Counted from the stretch's first letter, positions 28,139 through 35,984 are shown. The stretch is DNA of 64,000 nucleotides from Actimicrobium sp034313845 (GCF_034313845.1 NZ_JAVIWN010000003.1), one strand, 5' to 3'. Made by a program: numbers and translations. Notes: a model not told the origin generated them from the letters alone.

Positions 28139-28146
28139 GTTCATCT
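28139..28146. repeat. Right target-site duplication of IS66 element
   Basis: gttcatct follows the right inverted repeat exactly and matches 25681-25688. Confidence 0.95.
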
Positions 28147-28171
28147 TGACTCCATTTAATTAAATTCAATA

Positions 28172-28182
28172 CGAATGATTCG
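28172..28182. promoter_or_regulatory. Candidate EctR operator palindrome
   Basis: cgaat-g-attcg is a perfect 11-bp palindrome inside a longer imperfect one (atacgaatgattcgatat). It sits 18 bases upstream of the ectR promoter -35 in an AT-rich segment. MarR-family regulators bind sites of this kind; binding here is inferred. Confidence 0.4.
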
Positions 28183-28199
28183 ATATAACTCGATTCTTA

Positions 28200-28227
28200 T
28201 TGACATAAAAAGTCAGGAGGGTATAGT
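28200..28227 (+). promoter_or_regulatory. Putative sigma70 promoter of the ect operon
   Basis: A consensus -35 TTGACA (28200-28205), a 16-base spacer and -10 TATAGT (28222-28227) lie about 80 bases before ectR. This is the best promoter match in the region, and no comparably good one lies between ectR and ectA. Confidence 0.7.
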
Positions 28228-28308
28228 AATTCACATGGAAGCGAAATTGCTTGATGAAAAGCCACATTTTTAAGCAGTTAGCAGAGTAAAAATTCAATAA
28301 GAAATTGG

Positions 28309-28767
28309 ATGTGTGCAATGAGCGATGTCTCAAAGTTTGTCGCCAAAAGTGACTCCCTCCGCGTTCTGCAAAGCATGCGTCGCATTGCGCAAAAAGTAGA
28401 GCAGCACTCCAAACACCTCAATGCGACCTACGACATTACATCGCCGCAATTGATTGCATTGCTCGCCATTGCACAACTTGGACCGAGCACCCTGAAATCC
28501 ATTGGCCTGGCAATCCACCTGAGTCCGAGCACCGTGGTTGGTATCGTTGACCGGTTGGAAGAAAAAAAATTAGTCGTCCGGAAACGCGACGCGCAAGACC
28601 GGAGAAATGTTTTTGTTGCATTGACTGCCGATGGGCAGTTACTCGCCGACGATGCTCCGTCAGCAATGCCTCCTGGCTTCGTCAGCGCACTCAGTGCCTT
28701 GCCAGAAAATGACAGATCGGCACTGGTTGCGATGCTGGAACGCTTCGCGGGATTGCTTGAAGTTTGA
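28309..28767 (+). CDS. ectR: MarR-family regulator of ectoine synthesis (EctR-type)
   Basis: This is a 152-aa winged-helix protein; an in-frame ATG at 28318 (MSDVSKFV) is an equally good start. The MarR fold is clear: STLKSIGLAIHLSPSTVVGIVDRLEEKKLV as helix-turn-helix (in pieces), followed by the wing RKRDAQDRRNVFVALT. EctR proteins of this type repress ectABC in methylotrophs and some proteobacteria. Its position, same strand and 79 bases before ectA, supports that role. It is probably co-transcribed with the operon, giving autoregulation. Confidence 0.85.
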   Translation: MCAMSDVSKFVAKSDSLRVLQSMRRIAQKVEQHSKHLNATYDITSPQLIALLAIAQLGPSTLKSIGLAIHLSPSTVVGIVDRLEEKKLVVRKRDAQDRRNVFVALTADGQLLADDAPSAMPPGFVSALSALPENDRSALVAMLERFAGLLEV

Positions 28768-28846
28768 TCCCGCAGTAATTGATCTACACCTTGTTTCTCT
28801 GGTTGAAATCCTCCGGATAAATGAGTTTTTTAAAAAAGGAGACTGA

Positions 28847-29377
28847 ATGAATAAGTTGATGGCTGAAAAGCCAATAACGCATCACCCGGCAATTGTCCGA
28901 CCGGCGCAAAAACAAGATGGCGCAGCACTGCATGACTTAATTGCTGCCTGTCCGCCACTGGATTTGAATTCCCGCTACGCCTATTTGCTGCTCTGTCACC
29001 ATCACGCACAGACCAGCGTCGTAGCCAAACTCGACGGCGTGCTTGTCGGAGCCGTAACGGCGTACATTCCGCCGACACAGCCCGATACATTATTCATCTG
29101 GCAAGTTGCCGTTGCATCAGCAAGTCGTGGCCAACGCTTAGGCAAGCGCATGCTCGACTACCTGTTCCAGGAAATGTGTATTCCGCACCAGTTACGCTGG
29201 ATTGAAACCACCATCAGCCCGGACAACGCGGCATCACACAAACTGTTCACAAGCTTTGCGTCGCAACACGACGCAGGCTGTTCAATCACCACTTTATTCA
29301 CCGCCGAAAATTTCGGTGAAAGTGGTCACGAAGAAGAGCGCCTCTACAAAATCGGTCCGCTGGACCAAAGAGACTGA
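28847..29377 (+). CDS. ectA: L-2,4-diaminobutyrate acetyltransferase EctA
   Basis: This is a 176-aa GNAT acetyltransferase that makes N-gamma-acetyl-diaminobutyrate from acetyl-CoA, the second step of ectoine synthesis. Acetyl-CoA-binding segment SRGQRLGKRMLDYLFQEM and the EctA-typical PPLDLNSRYAYLLLCHHH and ISPDNAASHKLFTSFA are visible. The Shine-Dalgarno (aaggag) is preceded by a T6A6 tract that recurs before lapA. The gap of 50 bases to ectB contains a short CCAT repeat. Confidence 0.95.
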   Translation: MNKLMAEKPITHHPAIVRPAQKQDGAALHDLIAACPPLDLNSRYAYLLLCHHHAQTSVVAKLDGVLVGAVTAYIPPTQPDTLFIWQVAVASASRGQRLGKRMLDYLFQEMCIPHQLRWIETTISPDNAASHKLFTSFASQHDAGCSITTLFTAENFGESGHEEERLYKIGPLDQRD

Positions 29378-29427
29378 CTCAACGACGTTCTTCACCATCC
29401 ATCCATCCATCCGTAAGGAGAAGCTTG

Positions 29428-30720
29428 ATGCGTATATTTAACCGACTGGAATCAGAGGTTCGTGGTTACATCCGTTCCTTTCCAACTATTTTCACCAAAG
29501 CCCAGAATGCTGTACTGACCGACGAGAGCGGCCAGGAGTACATCGACTTCCTTGCAGGCGCCGGTAGTTTGAATTACGGCCACAATAATCCTGTCATCAA
29601 GAAAGCATTGATGGATTACTTGGCCACCGACGGTGTGGTGCACGGGCTCGACATGGCCACCACAGCCAAGAAGAAGTTCCTGCATACTTTTGAAGACCGT
29701 ATCCTGAAGCCTCGGAAGATGCAGTACAAATTGCAGTTCACGGGTCCAACCGGCACGAATGCCGTGGAAGCAGCCATCAAGCTGGCCCGCAACGTGACGA
29801 AGCGCCAGAACGTGATCTCATTTACCAACGGATTCCACGGCGTCAGCCTGGGTTCGTTGTCGCTGACAGGCAACCGCAAATACCGTGAAGCATCCGGCGT
29901 CACCTTATCCAATGTGCACCACGCACCCTACGCTGGCTACTTTGGACCAGACGTCGACACGATCGCCATGCTCGACAAGCTCATTGCCGATCCGAGTAGC
30001 GGTGTCGATCATCCTGCCGCTGTCATTGTCGAATCCGTGCAAGGCGAGGGCGGTCTGAACGTAGCGGGGCTGAACTGGCTCAAAAAGCTGGAAAAACTCT
30101 GCCGCCGCCATGACATCCTGCTCATCGTCGACGACATCCAGGCCGGTTGCGGTCGTACCGGTACCTTCTTTAGTTTCGAGCCGGCGGGCATTTCCCCGGA
30201 TATCATCACCCTGTCGAAGTCGTTGTCCGGCTATGGCCTGCCATTTTCGATGGTGCTGCTCAAGCCCGAATTTGATATCTGGAAACCCGGTCAGCACAAC
30301 GGCACATTCCGCGGTAACAACATGGCGTTCGTCACCGCCGTTGCCGCACTCGATCACTACTGGAGCGACAGCAAATTCCAGGCGTCCATCGAAAAGAAAA
30401 GCCAGACCATGACGACTTACCTCGACAAGCTGGTCAAGAATTATCCGGCGGCCGAAATGACCCGTCGCGGTCGTGGCCTGATGCAGGGTCTGGCTTTCAA
30501 GGATCCTGAACTGGCTGACCGCATCACCACGCTAGCATTCCAGAACGGCCTGATTATCGAGACCTCCGGTGGTAACAGCGAAGTCATCAAGTTTCTGGTG
30601 CCACTGACCATCGAACCGGAAAAATTGTTGGCCGGGCTAGACATCCTGGAGCAAGCAATGGCCGATACCGTCAATCAACTGAGTGCAACCGATGCAGAAC
30701 CCGTGGAGGTAACCGTATGA
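29428..30720 (+). CDS. ectB: Diaminobutyrate-2-oxoglutarate transaminase EctB
   Basis: This is a 430-aa class III PLP aminotransferase converting aspartate semialdehyde and glutamate to 2,4-diaminobutyrate, the first ectoine step. ATG 29428 has aaggag seven bases ahead; a TTG one codon earlier is rejected. The PLP lysine is Lys264 in TLSKSLSGYGLP, with the phosphate site TGPTGTNAVEAAIKLAR and the Asp of IVDDIQAGCGRTG. Length and sequence match EctB rather than GABA transaminases. Its stop overlaps the ectC start (ATGA). Confidence 0.97.
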   Translation: MRIFNRLESEVRGYIRSFPTIFTKAQNAVLTDESGQEYIDFLAGAGSLNYGHNNPVIKKALMDYLATDGVVHGLDMATTAKKKFLHTFEDRILKPRKMQYKLQFTGPTGTNAVEAAIKLARNVTKRQNVISFTNGFHGVSLGSLSLTGNRKYREASGVTLSNVHHAPYAGYFGPDVDTIAMLDKLIADPSSGVDHPAAVIVESVQGEGGLNVAGLNWLKKLEKLCRRHDILLIVDDIQAGCGRTGTFFSFEPAGISPDIITLSKSLSGYGLPFSMVLLKPEFDIWKPGQHNGTFRGNNMAFVTAVAALDHYWSDSKFQASIEKKSQTMTTYLDKLVKNYPAAEMTRRGRGLMQGLAFKDPELADRITTLAFQNGLIIETSGGNSEVIKFLVPLTIEPEKLLAGLDILEQAMADTVNQLSATDAEPVEVTV

Positions 30721-31121
30721 TCGTCCGTCGCCTGAAAGATATTCTCCATACCGAGCGCGATATTGTCACCGATACCTGGGCCAGTCGCCGCCTGTTACTA
30801 CGCGAAGATGGCATGGGATTCTCGATGCATGAGACCACCATTTTTGCCGGAACACAGACCCACATCTGGTACAAAAATCACTTTGAAGCGGTCTACTGCG
30901 TCGAAGGTTCCGGTGAGGTCGAGCTGATTCCCTCCGGAGAAATTTTCCGGATCGAGCCCGGCACCATGTACGCGCTCAATAAAAATGACCAGCATTGGCT
31001 GCGTGCCGATGCGGGTGGCGACATGCGTGTCGTCTGTTCCTTCAATCCACCACTGGTTGGTACCGAAGTCCATGATGCCGACGGCGTGTACGCCGTCGCC
31101 GCGGAAACCGGCGGCCAATAA
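30717..31121 (+). CDS. ectC: L-ectoine synthase EctC
   Basis: This is a 134-aa cupin that cyclises N-gamma-acetyl-diaminobutyrate to ectoine. Landmark segments: MIVRRLKDILHTERDI, WASRRLLLREDGMGFSMHET, HFEAVYCVEGSGEVE and PGTMYALNKNDQHWLRA, which includes the metal-site residues (Glu, Tyr and His of the cupin motifs). The length is exactly that of the family. It overlaps ectB by four bases and precedes ectD by 14. Confidence 0.97.
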   Translation: MIVRRLKDILHTERDIVTDTWASRRLLLREDGMGFSMHETTIFAGTQTHIWYKNHFEAVYCVEGSGEVELIPSGEIFRIEPGTMYALNKNDQHWLRADAGGDMRVVCSFNPPLVGTEVHDADGVYAVAAETGGQ

Positions 31122-31135
31122 GAGAAAGGATCCCT

Positions 31136-32056
31136 ATGCTGTTATCCCAAGATGCTTACAAAAGCCGTGCGCAGAGCACGGCTGCCATTCTGAAACGCAA
31201 TGAACCGGTCGTGTACGACGAAGTCGAGACCACCAGCGCACCGCAACTCAATTCGGCGCAGCGCGACGTCTACCGTGAAAACGGTTTCCTGCTTCTGCCC
31301 GACCTGTTTTCAGCCGATGAAGTCACGGGCTTGTACGATGAAATGCAGCAAATGCGCGGTGACTTTACCCGGACCGGACGCGCCGAAGTCATCGCCGAAC
31401 CTGGCAGTGGCGAAGTCCGCTCGATTTTCGATGTCCACAAACTCAACGCGCTGTTTGCCAATCTAGTCCGTGATCCGCGCGTCCTCAACGTCGCGCGTGA
31501 AATTCTCGGTAGCGAGGTCTACATCCACCAGTCACGGATCAACTACAAACCGGGTTTTACCGGCAAAGAGTTTTACTGGCATTCGGATTTTGAAACCTGG
31601 CACACCGAAGACGGCATGCCGGCCATGCGCGCCCTGAGTTGCTCGATCCTGCTGACCGACAACAGCGACATGAACGGTCCGTTGATGCTGATTCCGGGCT
31701 CGCAGCGACACTTCATTTCCTGCCTGGGTGAGACGCCCGATGACAACTACAAAAAGTCATTAAAAAAACAGGTGGCAGGTGTGCCGGATGATTTTCTGCT
31801 GACCTATCTGGCCGATCTTGGTGGAATCACCTCCTGCACTGGCAAGGCTGGATCGGTCGTATTTTTCGATTGCAACACGATGCATGGCTCGAACGGCAAT
31901 ATCACACCGTACCCGCGCAGCAACTTGTTTTTTGTCTACAACAGCGTCGAGAATCAGTTGCAAGCGCCAGTTGATGGCCTCGCACCACGACCAAACTTCA
32001 TCGCTGCGCGCGACGATGTTGCAGCGCTGGAATCCGAGCCGTTCGTTCTTCCCTGA
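31136..32056 (+). CDS. ectD: Ectoine 5-hydroxylase EctD
   Basis: This is a 306-aa Fe(II)/2-oxoglutarate dioxygenase that turns ectoine into 5-hydroxyectoine. The EctD signature FYWHSDFETWHTEDGMP is intact, providing iron ligands His149 and Asp151. The third ligand is His250 in CNTMHGSNGN. The length is typical. Its presence means the strain can make both solutes, provided oxygen is available. A 23-base hairpin follows the stop. Confidence 0.97.
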   Translation: MLLSQDAYKSRAQSTAAILKRNEPVVYDEVETTSAPQLNSAQRDVYRENGFLLLPDLFSADEVTGLYDEMQQMRGDFTRTGRAEVIAEPGSGEVRSIFDVHKLNALFANLVRDPRVLNVAREILGSEVYIHQSRINYKPGFTGKEFYWHSDFETWHTEDGMPAMRALSCSILLTDNSDMNGPLMLIPGSQRHFISCLGETPDDNYKKSLKKQVAGVPDDFLLTYLADLGGITSCTGKAGSVVFFDCNTMHGSNGNITPYPRSNLFFVYNSVENQLQAPVDGLAPRPNFIAARDDVAALESEPFVLP

Positions 32057-32066
32057 CTGACGCCTG

Positions 32067-32089
32067 CCGCATCGTGTCACGCGATGCGG
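32067..32089 (+). promoter_or_regulatory. Intercistronic hairpin between ectD and transporter genes
   Basis: ccgcatcg (32067-32074) and cgatgcgg (32082-32089) form a perfect 8-bp stem with a 7-base loop. There is no T-run, so it is more likely an mRNA-stability or processing element than a terminator. Confidence 0.6.
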
Positions 32090-32119
32090 ACCATCAATTC
32101 AAATTCGAAAGGCATCGTC

Positions 32120-32965
32120 ATGAAATCCTTCATCAAATTCCCCTTCCTTGCTTTACTTTCCGTTGCTGCGCTCACATTGGGTACGTCAGCCAGTGCCGAA
32201 ACCACACTGGAGCGTGTCCAGCGTACTGGCGAAATTCGCATCGCCTATGCCAACGAAGCGCCGTTCGCCTACACCCTAGCCGACGGAAAGGTAACCGGCG
32301 AGTCGCCGGAAATCGCCAAGATCATTTTTGCCAAGATAGGTGTGAAAACCGTCAAGCCTGTGCTGGTGGAATGGGGGGCCTTGATTCCGGGTTTGATGGC
32401 GGGTCGTTTCGATGTCATTGCGGCTGGCATGTACGTGACTCCTGAGCGCACCAAGCAAGTGTTGTTCACGGATCCGCATTACCAGCTTGCCGATACACTG
32501 CTGGTGGCGAGAGGCAATCCGGGCAAGCTGCGCAGTTACGCCGACATTGCCGGCAACGATAAAATCAGGCTAGCCGTCATGGCGGGGACATCCCAATATG
32601 CGTATGCCGTTGCAGCCGGTGTGCCAGAGAGCCGCATCATGCAGGTCCCGACCACCACGGCGCAGTTGCAAGCAGTGCGCACCCGCCGCGCCGATGCCGC
32701 AGTCGGTACGGCGTTGACCATGAAGGCACTGGCGGTCAAGGGGGGCAAGCGGGTTCAAGCCATCACCGATTTCACCGATGATCCATCCCATATCGGTTAC
32801 GGCGCGCTGGCCTTTCGTTACGAGGATCAGACCCTGCGCGATGCCGTCAACACGGCGCTTCAGCAATGGCTTGGTAGCCCAGAGCATCTGGCAACCGTGG
32901 CACCGTTCGGGTTCGACAAGAGCAACCTGACCAAGAAAACCGTCGCCGACATTGCGGCGCAATAA
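32120..32965 (+). CDS. ehuB: ABC transporter substrate-binding protein, ectoine/amino acid type (EhuB-like)
   Basis: This is a 281-aa family-3 solute-binding protein. Start ATG 32120 begins the signal peptide (MKSFIKFPFLALLSVAALTL ... SASA), cleaved before ETTLERVQ. Typical features are GEIRIAYANEAPFAYT near the mature N-terminus and WGALIPGLMAGRFDVIAAGMYVTPER. The group resembles EhuB, which binds ectoine and hydroxyectoine. That substrate is supported by its place 63 bases after ectD; the ligand residues were not checked. It is periplasmic and feeds the permeases that follow. Confidence 0.82.
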   Translation: MKSFIKFPFLALLSVAALTLGTSASAETTLERVQRTGEIRIAYANEAPFAYTLADGKVTGESPEIAKIIFAKIGVKTVKPVLVEWGALIPGLMAGRFDVIAAGMYVTPERTKQVLFTDPHYQLADTLLVARGNPGKLRSYADIAGNDKIRLAVMAGTSQYAYAVAAGVPESRIMQVPTTTAQLQAVRTRRADAAVGTALTMKALAVKGGKRVQAITDFTDDPSHIGYGALAFRYEDQTLRDAVNTALQQWLGSPEHLATVAPFGFDKSNLTKKTVADIAAQ

Positions 32966-33634
32966 GTGAGTGACGCACTGACGACCTTGCTGCCGCTACT
33001 GCTGCAGGGAACGCTGGTCACGTTACGCATTACTGCACTCGCCGCGTTGCTCGCAGGGGCGCTGGCATTGCTCGCAGCGGTGGCAAAGATGTCACCCTGG
33101 CGCGCATTGCGCTGGCTGGCCAATGCCTATATCGAGGTATTTCGCGGGACGTCGCTGCTGGTGCAGCTGTTCTGGCTGTTCTTCGTGCTGCCGCTACCGC
33201 CGTTCAATGTCACGCTCACGCCGTTTTCAGTGGCGGTTCTCGGTCTCGGACTTAACATCGGAGCCTATGGTGCCGAAGTCATGCGCGGCGCATTGAGCTC
33301 GGTACCGCGTGGGCAAATCGAGGCGGCTGTGGCGCTCAACATCTCGCCCATGCATCGGTTCTTTCACATCGTGCTACCGCAGGCACTAGCCAATGCGATT
33401 CCGCCGGCAACGAACCTGCTGATCGAACTATTAAAAGGAACGTCACTGGTGTCGCTCATCACACTGGCAGACCTGACCTTTCGTGCCAACCAGCTGGTCG
33501 AAGCCACCTTTCGGACCACCGAGATTTTTTCGATTGCACTGGTGATTTATTTTGTCATTGCCCAAGCGATCAATCTACTGATGCGCCTGCTTGAGCGCCG
33601 GCTGACACGTGGCATCGTCAGGGGGCATGCATGA
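32966..33634 (+). CDS. ehuC: ABC transporter permease (EhuC-like)
   Basis: This is a 222-aa HisM/GlnP-type inner-membrane permease with about five membrane helices. It starts at GTG 32966, touching the ehuB stop codon. The EAA loop that contacts the ATPase is GQIEAAVALNISPMHRFFHI. Together with the next permease it forms the channel. The start within the same reading unit as ehuB suggests translational coupling. Confidence 0.85.
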   Translation: MSDALTTLLPLLLQGTLVTLRITALAALLAGALALLAAVAKMSPWRALRWLANAYIEVFRGTSLLVQLFWLFFVLPLPPFNVTLTPFSVAVLGLGLNIGAYGAEVMRGALSSVPRGQIEAAVALNISPMHRFFHIVLPQALANAIPPATNLLIELLKGTSLVSLITLADLTFRANQLVEATFRTTEIFSIALVIYFVIAQAINLLMRLLERRLTRGIVRGHA

Positions 33635-34296
33635 ATAACGCTACCCTGTTTGACTGGCAGTTTGCCTGGCAGATATTGCCCGATCTGTTGCATGCTTCCA
33701 TGACGACGATAGTCATCACGCTGGTGGCGTTCGCGCTGGCATTGGCACTCGGCTTGGTTCTGGCCATGATGCGACGTTCCCGGTTGCGCCTGTTCTCCTG
33801 GCCCGCAACGGGCGTCATCGAATTTATCCGCAGTACGCCACTGCTGATTCAGTTGTACTTTTTATTCTTCGTGTTGCCGGAATATGGCGTAACGATGTCG
33901 GCACTGACGGCGGGCACAATCGGGTTGGCGCTGCATTACGCGTGCTATGTCGCAGAGGTGTACCGGGCCGGTCTTGACAGCGTGCCACGTGGTCAGTGGG
34001 AAGCGGCCAAGGCGATGAGCCTCGGGCCGTGGAACGTGTACCGCAGCATCGTTCTGCCGCAGGCAATCCGGCCCATCATCCCGGCGCTGGGCAATTACCT
34101 GATTGCGATGTTCAAGGACACGCCAGTGCTATCGGCCATCACCGTGGTCGAGCTCATGCTGCAAGCCAAAAATATCGGCTCACAATCGTTTCGCTACATC
34201 GAACCCATCACGCTGACAGGCCTGTTTTTCCTGCTGATCAGTCTGGTCGTTGCGCTACTGGTGCGCCGTCTCGAAGCGCATTTGCGCATGCCATAA
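33631..34296 (+). CDS. ehuD: ABC transporter permease (EhuD-like)
   Basis: This is a 221-aa HisM/GlnP-type permease with about five membrane helices and EAA loop GQWEAAKAMSLGPWNVYRSI. Its ATG overlaps the ehuC stop by four bases. It is the partner of the preceding permease in a heterodimeric channel for a polar solute, probably ectoine-type. Confidence 0.85.
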   Translation: MNNATLFDWQFAWQILPDLLHASMTTIVITLVAFALALALGLVLAMMRRSRLRLFSWPATGVIEFIRSTPLLIQLYFLFFVLPEYGVTMSALTAGTIGLALHYACYVAEVYRAGLDSVPRGQWEAAKAMSLGPWNVYRSIVLPQAIRPIIPALGNYLIAMFKDTPVLSAITVVELMLQAKNIGSQSFRYIEPITLTGLFFLLISLVVALLVRRLEAHLRMP

Positions 34297-34309
34297 AGGA
34301 CTCCTGAAG

Positions 34310-35086
34310 ATGACATCTCCCCTGATCCGCTTTCGCGGTGTAACAAAACGGTATGGCCCGCTGACGGTGCTCGACAAGCTCGATCTCGATGTCGAACGCA
34401 ATGAAAAAGTCGCCATTATCGGCCCTAGCGGGTCCGGAAAATCGACGCTGTTGCGGGTGCTAATGATGCTTGAACCCATCGATGACGGCGTCATTGAAGT
34501 CGATGGCGAACCGCTCACGCACATGAACCGCAACGGCACGCTGGTGCCGGCGAGCGAGAGTTACAAGCGCAACGGTCGCCGCAATATCGGCATGGTGTTC
34601 CAGAATTTCAATCTGTTTCCACACATGACCGTGCTGCAAAATACGACTGAAGCACCACGCAAAACGCTGGGGCTGACCAGACAGGCAGCCAACGAGCGCG
34701 GTGTCGAACTGCTCGATATGGTCGGCCTGTCCGACAAGCTCGATCACTATCCGTCGCAACTCTCCGGCGGTCAGCAACAGCGCGTCGCGATTGCCCGCGC
34801 GCTGGCAATGCGACCACAAGTCATGCTGTTCGATGAAGTCACGTCGGCGCTCGATCCGGAGCTATGCAGCGAAGTGCTCAACGTCATCCGCCGCCTCAGC
34901 GACAAGCACGATCTGACCATGCTGATGGTCACGCACCAGATGGGATTTGCACGCGAGTTTGCGGACCGGGTCTGTTTTTTTTCGGAAGGGAAAATTGCCG
35001 AGCAAGGCACGTCCGAAGAAATTTTTGGCGCACCGAAAAATGAACGGACGCAGGCATTCCTCAGTGCAGTCATGGACGCGGCATGA
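34310..35086 (+). CDS. ehuA: ABC transporter ATP-binding protein (EhuA-like)
   Basis: This is a 258-aa ATPase of the polar amino acid family. ATG 34310 (MTSPLIRFRGVTKRYG) fits; the longer frame overlaps ehuD. Walker A is GPSGSGKST at 38-46, the signature is LSGGQQQRVAIARAL, and Walker B ends in FDEVTSALDPE, with Val where most relatives have Pro. The switch His lies in VTHQMGFAREFADRV. A short insert (THMNRNGTLVPASESYKRNG) before the Q-loop is common in EhuA-type ATPases. It completes the transporter; the next gene is about 100 bases away. Confidence 0.88.
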   Translation: MTSPLIRFRGVTKRYGPLTVLDKLDLDVERNEKVAIIGPSGSGKSTLLRVLMMLEPIDDGVIEVDGEPLTHMNRNGTLVPASESYKRNGRRNIGMVFQNFNLFPHMTVLQNTTEAPRKTLGLTRQAANERGVELLDMVGLSDKLDHYPSQLSGGQQQRVAIARALAMRPQVMLFDEVTSALDPELCSEVLNVIRRLSDKHDLTMLMVTHQMGFAREFADRVCFFSEGKIAEQGTSEEIFGAPKNERTQAFLSAVMDAA

Positions 35087-35091
35087 ACAAT

Positions 35092-35118
35092 GTAAGCAAC
35101 GTAAGCAACGTAAGCGAC
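35092..35118 (+). repeat. Three tandem 9-bp repeats after ehuA
   Basis: gtaagcaac gtaagcaac gtaagcgac: three head-to-tail copies, the last with one change, in the gap between ehuA and the LapA gene. Such a repeat can vary in number by slippage; no function is evident. Confidence 0.8.
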
Positions 35119-35183
35119 TTAACCCGCACAAGCCGCCAATGCTTCGGACTTACAATCTGCTTTTTTAAAAAAGGAGTACGACC

Positions 35184-35684
35184 ATGAAAGCACGCACCCT
35201 GATTTTACTGATCGTGCTGGTGGCGATTGCCAGTTTTGCTGCATTGAACTGGAATGCGTTCATGACCCCCACCACGCTGTCGCTCGGTATCGCCGACATT
35301 CAGGCTCCACTGGGCATGGTGATGCTCGGGTTAATGTGCGTACTCATTGTTTTTTTCCTGATCTTCATCCTGTACTTGCAGACGTCGGTGCTGTTCGACA
35401 CCCGTCACCACGCCCGCGAACTGCGCAGCAATCGCGAGTTGGCTGATCAGGCGGAAGCGTCGCGCTTCACGGAATTACGTAGTGTTCTTGAAGCAGGACT
35501 GACACTGCAATCGGAGGCCGGGTTGGCGTCGCGCACGGCATTGCTGGAGCGAATGGATCGGACCGACAAGGACTGGAAGGCCGCGCTCGAACAAGCCGAA
35601 CTGTCACTGAGCGCCAGCATCGGTGAACTCGACGACCGCCTTGGCAGGAACGCGGGCGTCGTCAATCTCGACAAAACTTACTGA
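35184..35684 (+). CDS. LapA-domain inner-membrane protein
   Basis: This is a 166-aa protein with two membrane segments (about 5-23 and 43-68) separated by a short periplasmic loop, then a cytoplasmic coiled-coil tail rich in Ala, Glu and Leu (about 75-155). The N-terminal half matches the LapA domain; E. coli LapA works with LapB in lipopolysaccharide assembly control. The tail is longer than in E. coli LapA. It sits downstream of the ectoine transporter with an RBS tract (T6A6GGAG) identical to that of ectA, which hints at shared control, but it may have its own promoter. Confidence 0.75.
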   Translation: MKARTLILLIVLVAIASFAALNWNAFMTPTTLSLGIADIQAPLGMVMLGLMCVLIVFFLIFILYLQTSVLFDTRHHARELRSNRELADQAEASRFTELRSVLEAGLTLQSEAGLASRTALLERMDRTDKDWKAALEQAELSLSASIGELDDRLGRNAGVVNLDKTY

Positions 35685-35984
35685 TCAGAATCCCAGGCGG
35701 ATCCGGGTTGCTTCCAACAGCGCCGTATTGTAGGGATGCAGGTTTTCGATAAAGAGCATCTCTGCCTCGACCGGCTCGGTGAGGCACATTTCCAGCATGA
35801 CCGGACCGTCGTCCTCAACACCTAAAAAATCCTTGCTCCAGCGATTCTTGCGATGGGTGCGCAAAATTTCGCAACCCAGTTCGGCCAGCGGGACGGCGAC
35901 GCCCGCTTCGATGGCGGCCAATTGCCATTCATCCCAGAATGCGTTGCTGGTGCTAGTGCTGGTGTTGATAGCTTGTTCGTTCAT
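35685..35984 (-). CDS. Hypothetical protein (99 aa)
   Basis: I do not recognise this family. The N-terminus carries a low-complexity NTSTSTSN run made by a ctggtg/ctagtg repeat. The rest is a compact mixed sequence (FWDEWQLAAIEAGVAVPLAELGCEI, then RWSKDFLGVEDDGPVML, EMCLTEPVEAEMLFIENLHP) with no signal peptide or membrane segment. Conserved-looking Trp, Glu and Asp residues suggest a folded cytoplasmic protein. Its stop codon abuts the stop of the convergent LapA-like gene. The gene upstream on the same strand is a flavin reductase 55 bases away. Confidence 0.6.
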   Translation of the reverse strand: MNEQAINTSTSTSNAFWDEWQLAAIEAGVAVPLAELGCEILRTHRKNRWSKDFLGVEDDGPVMLEMCLTEPVEAEMLFIENLHPYNTALLEATRIRLGF

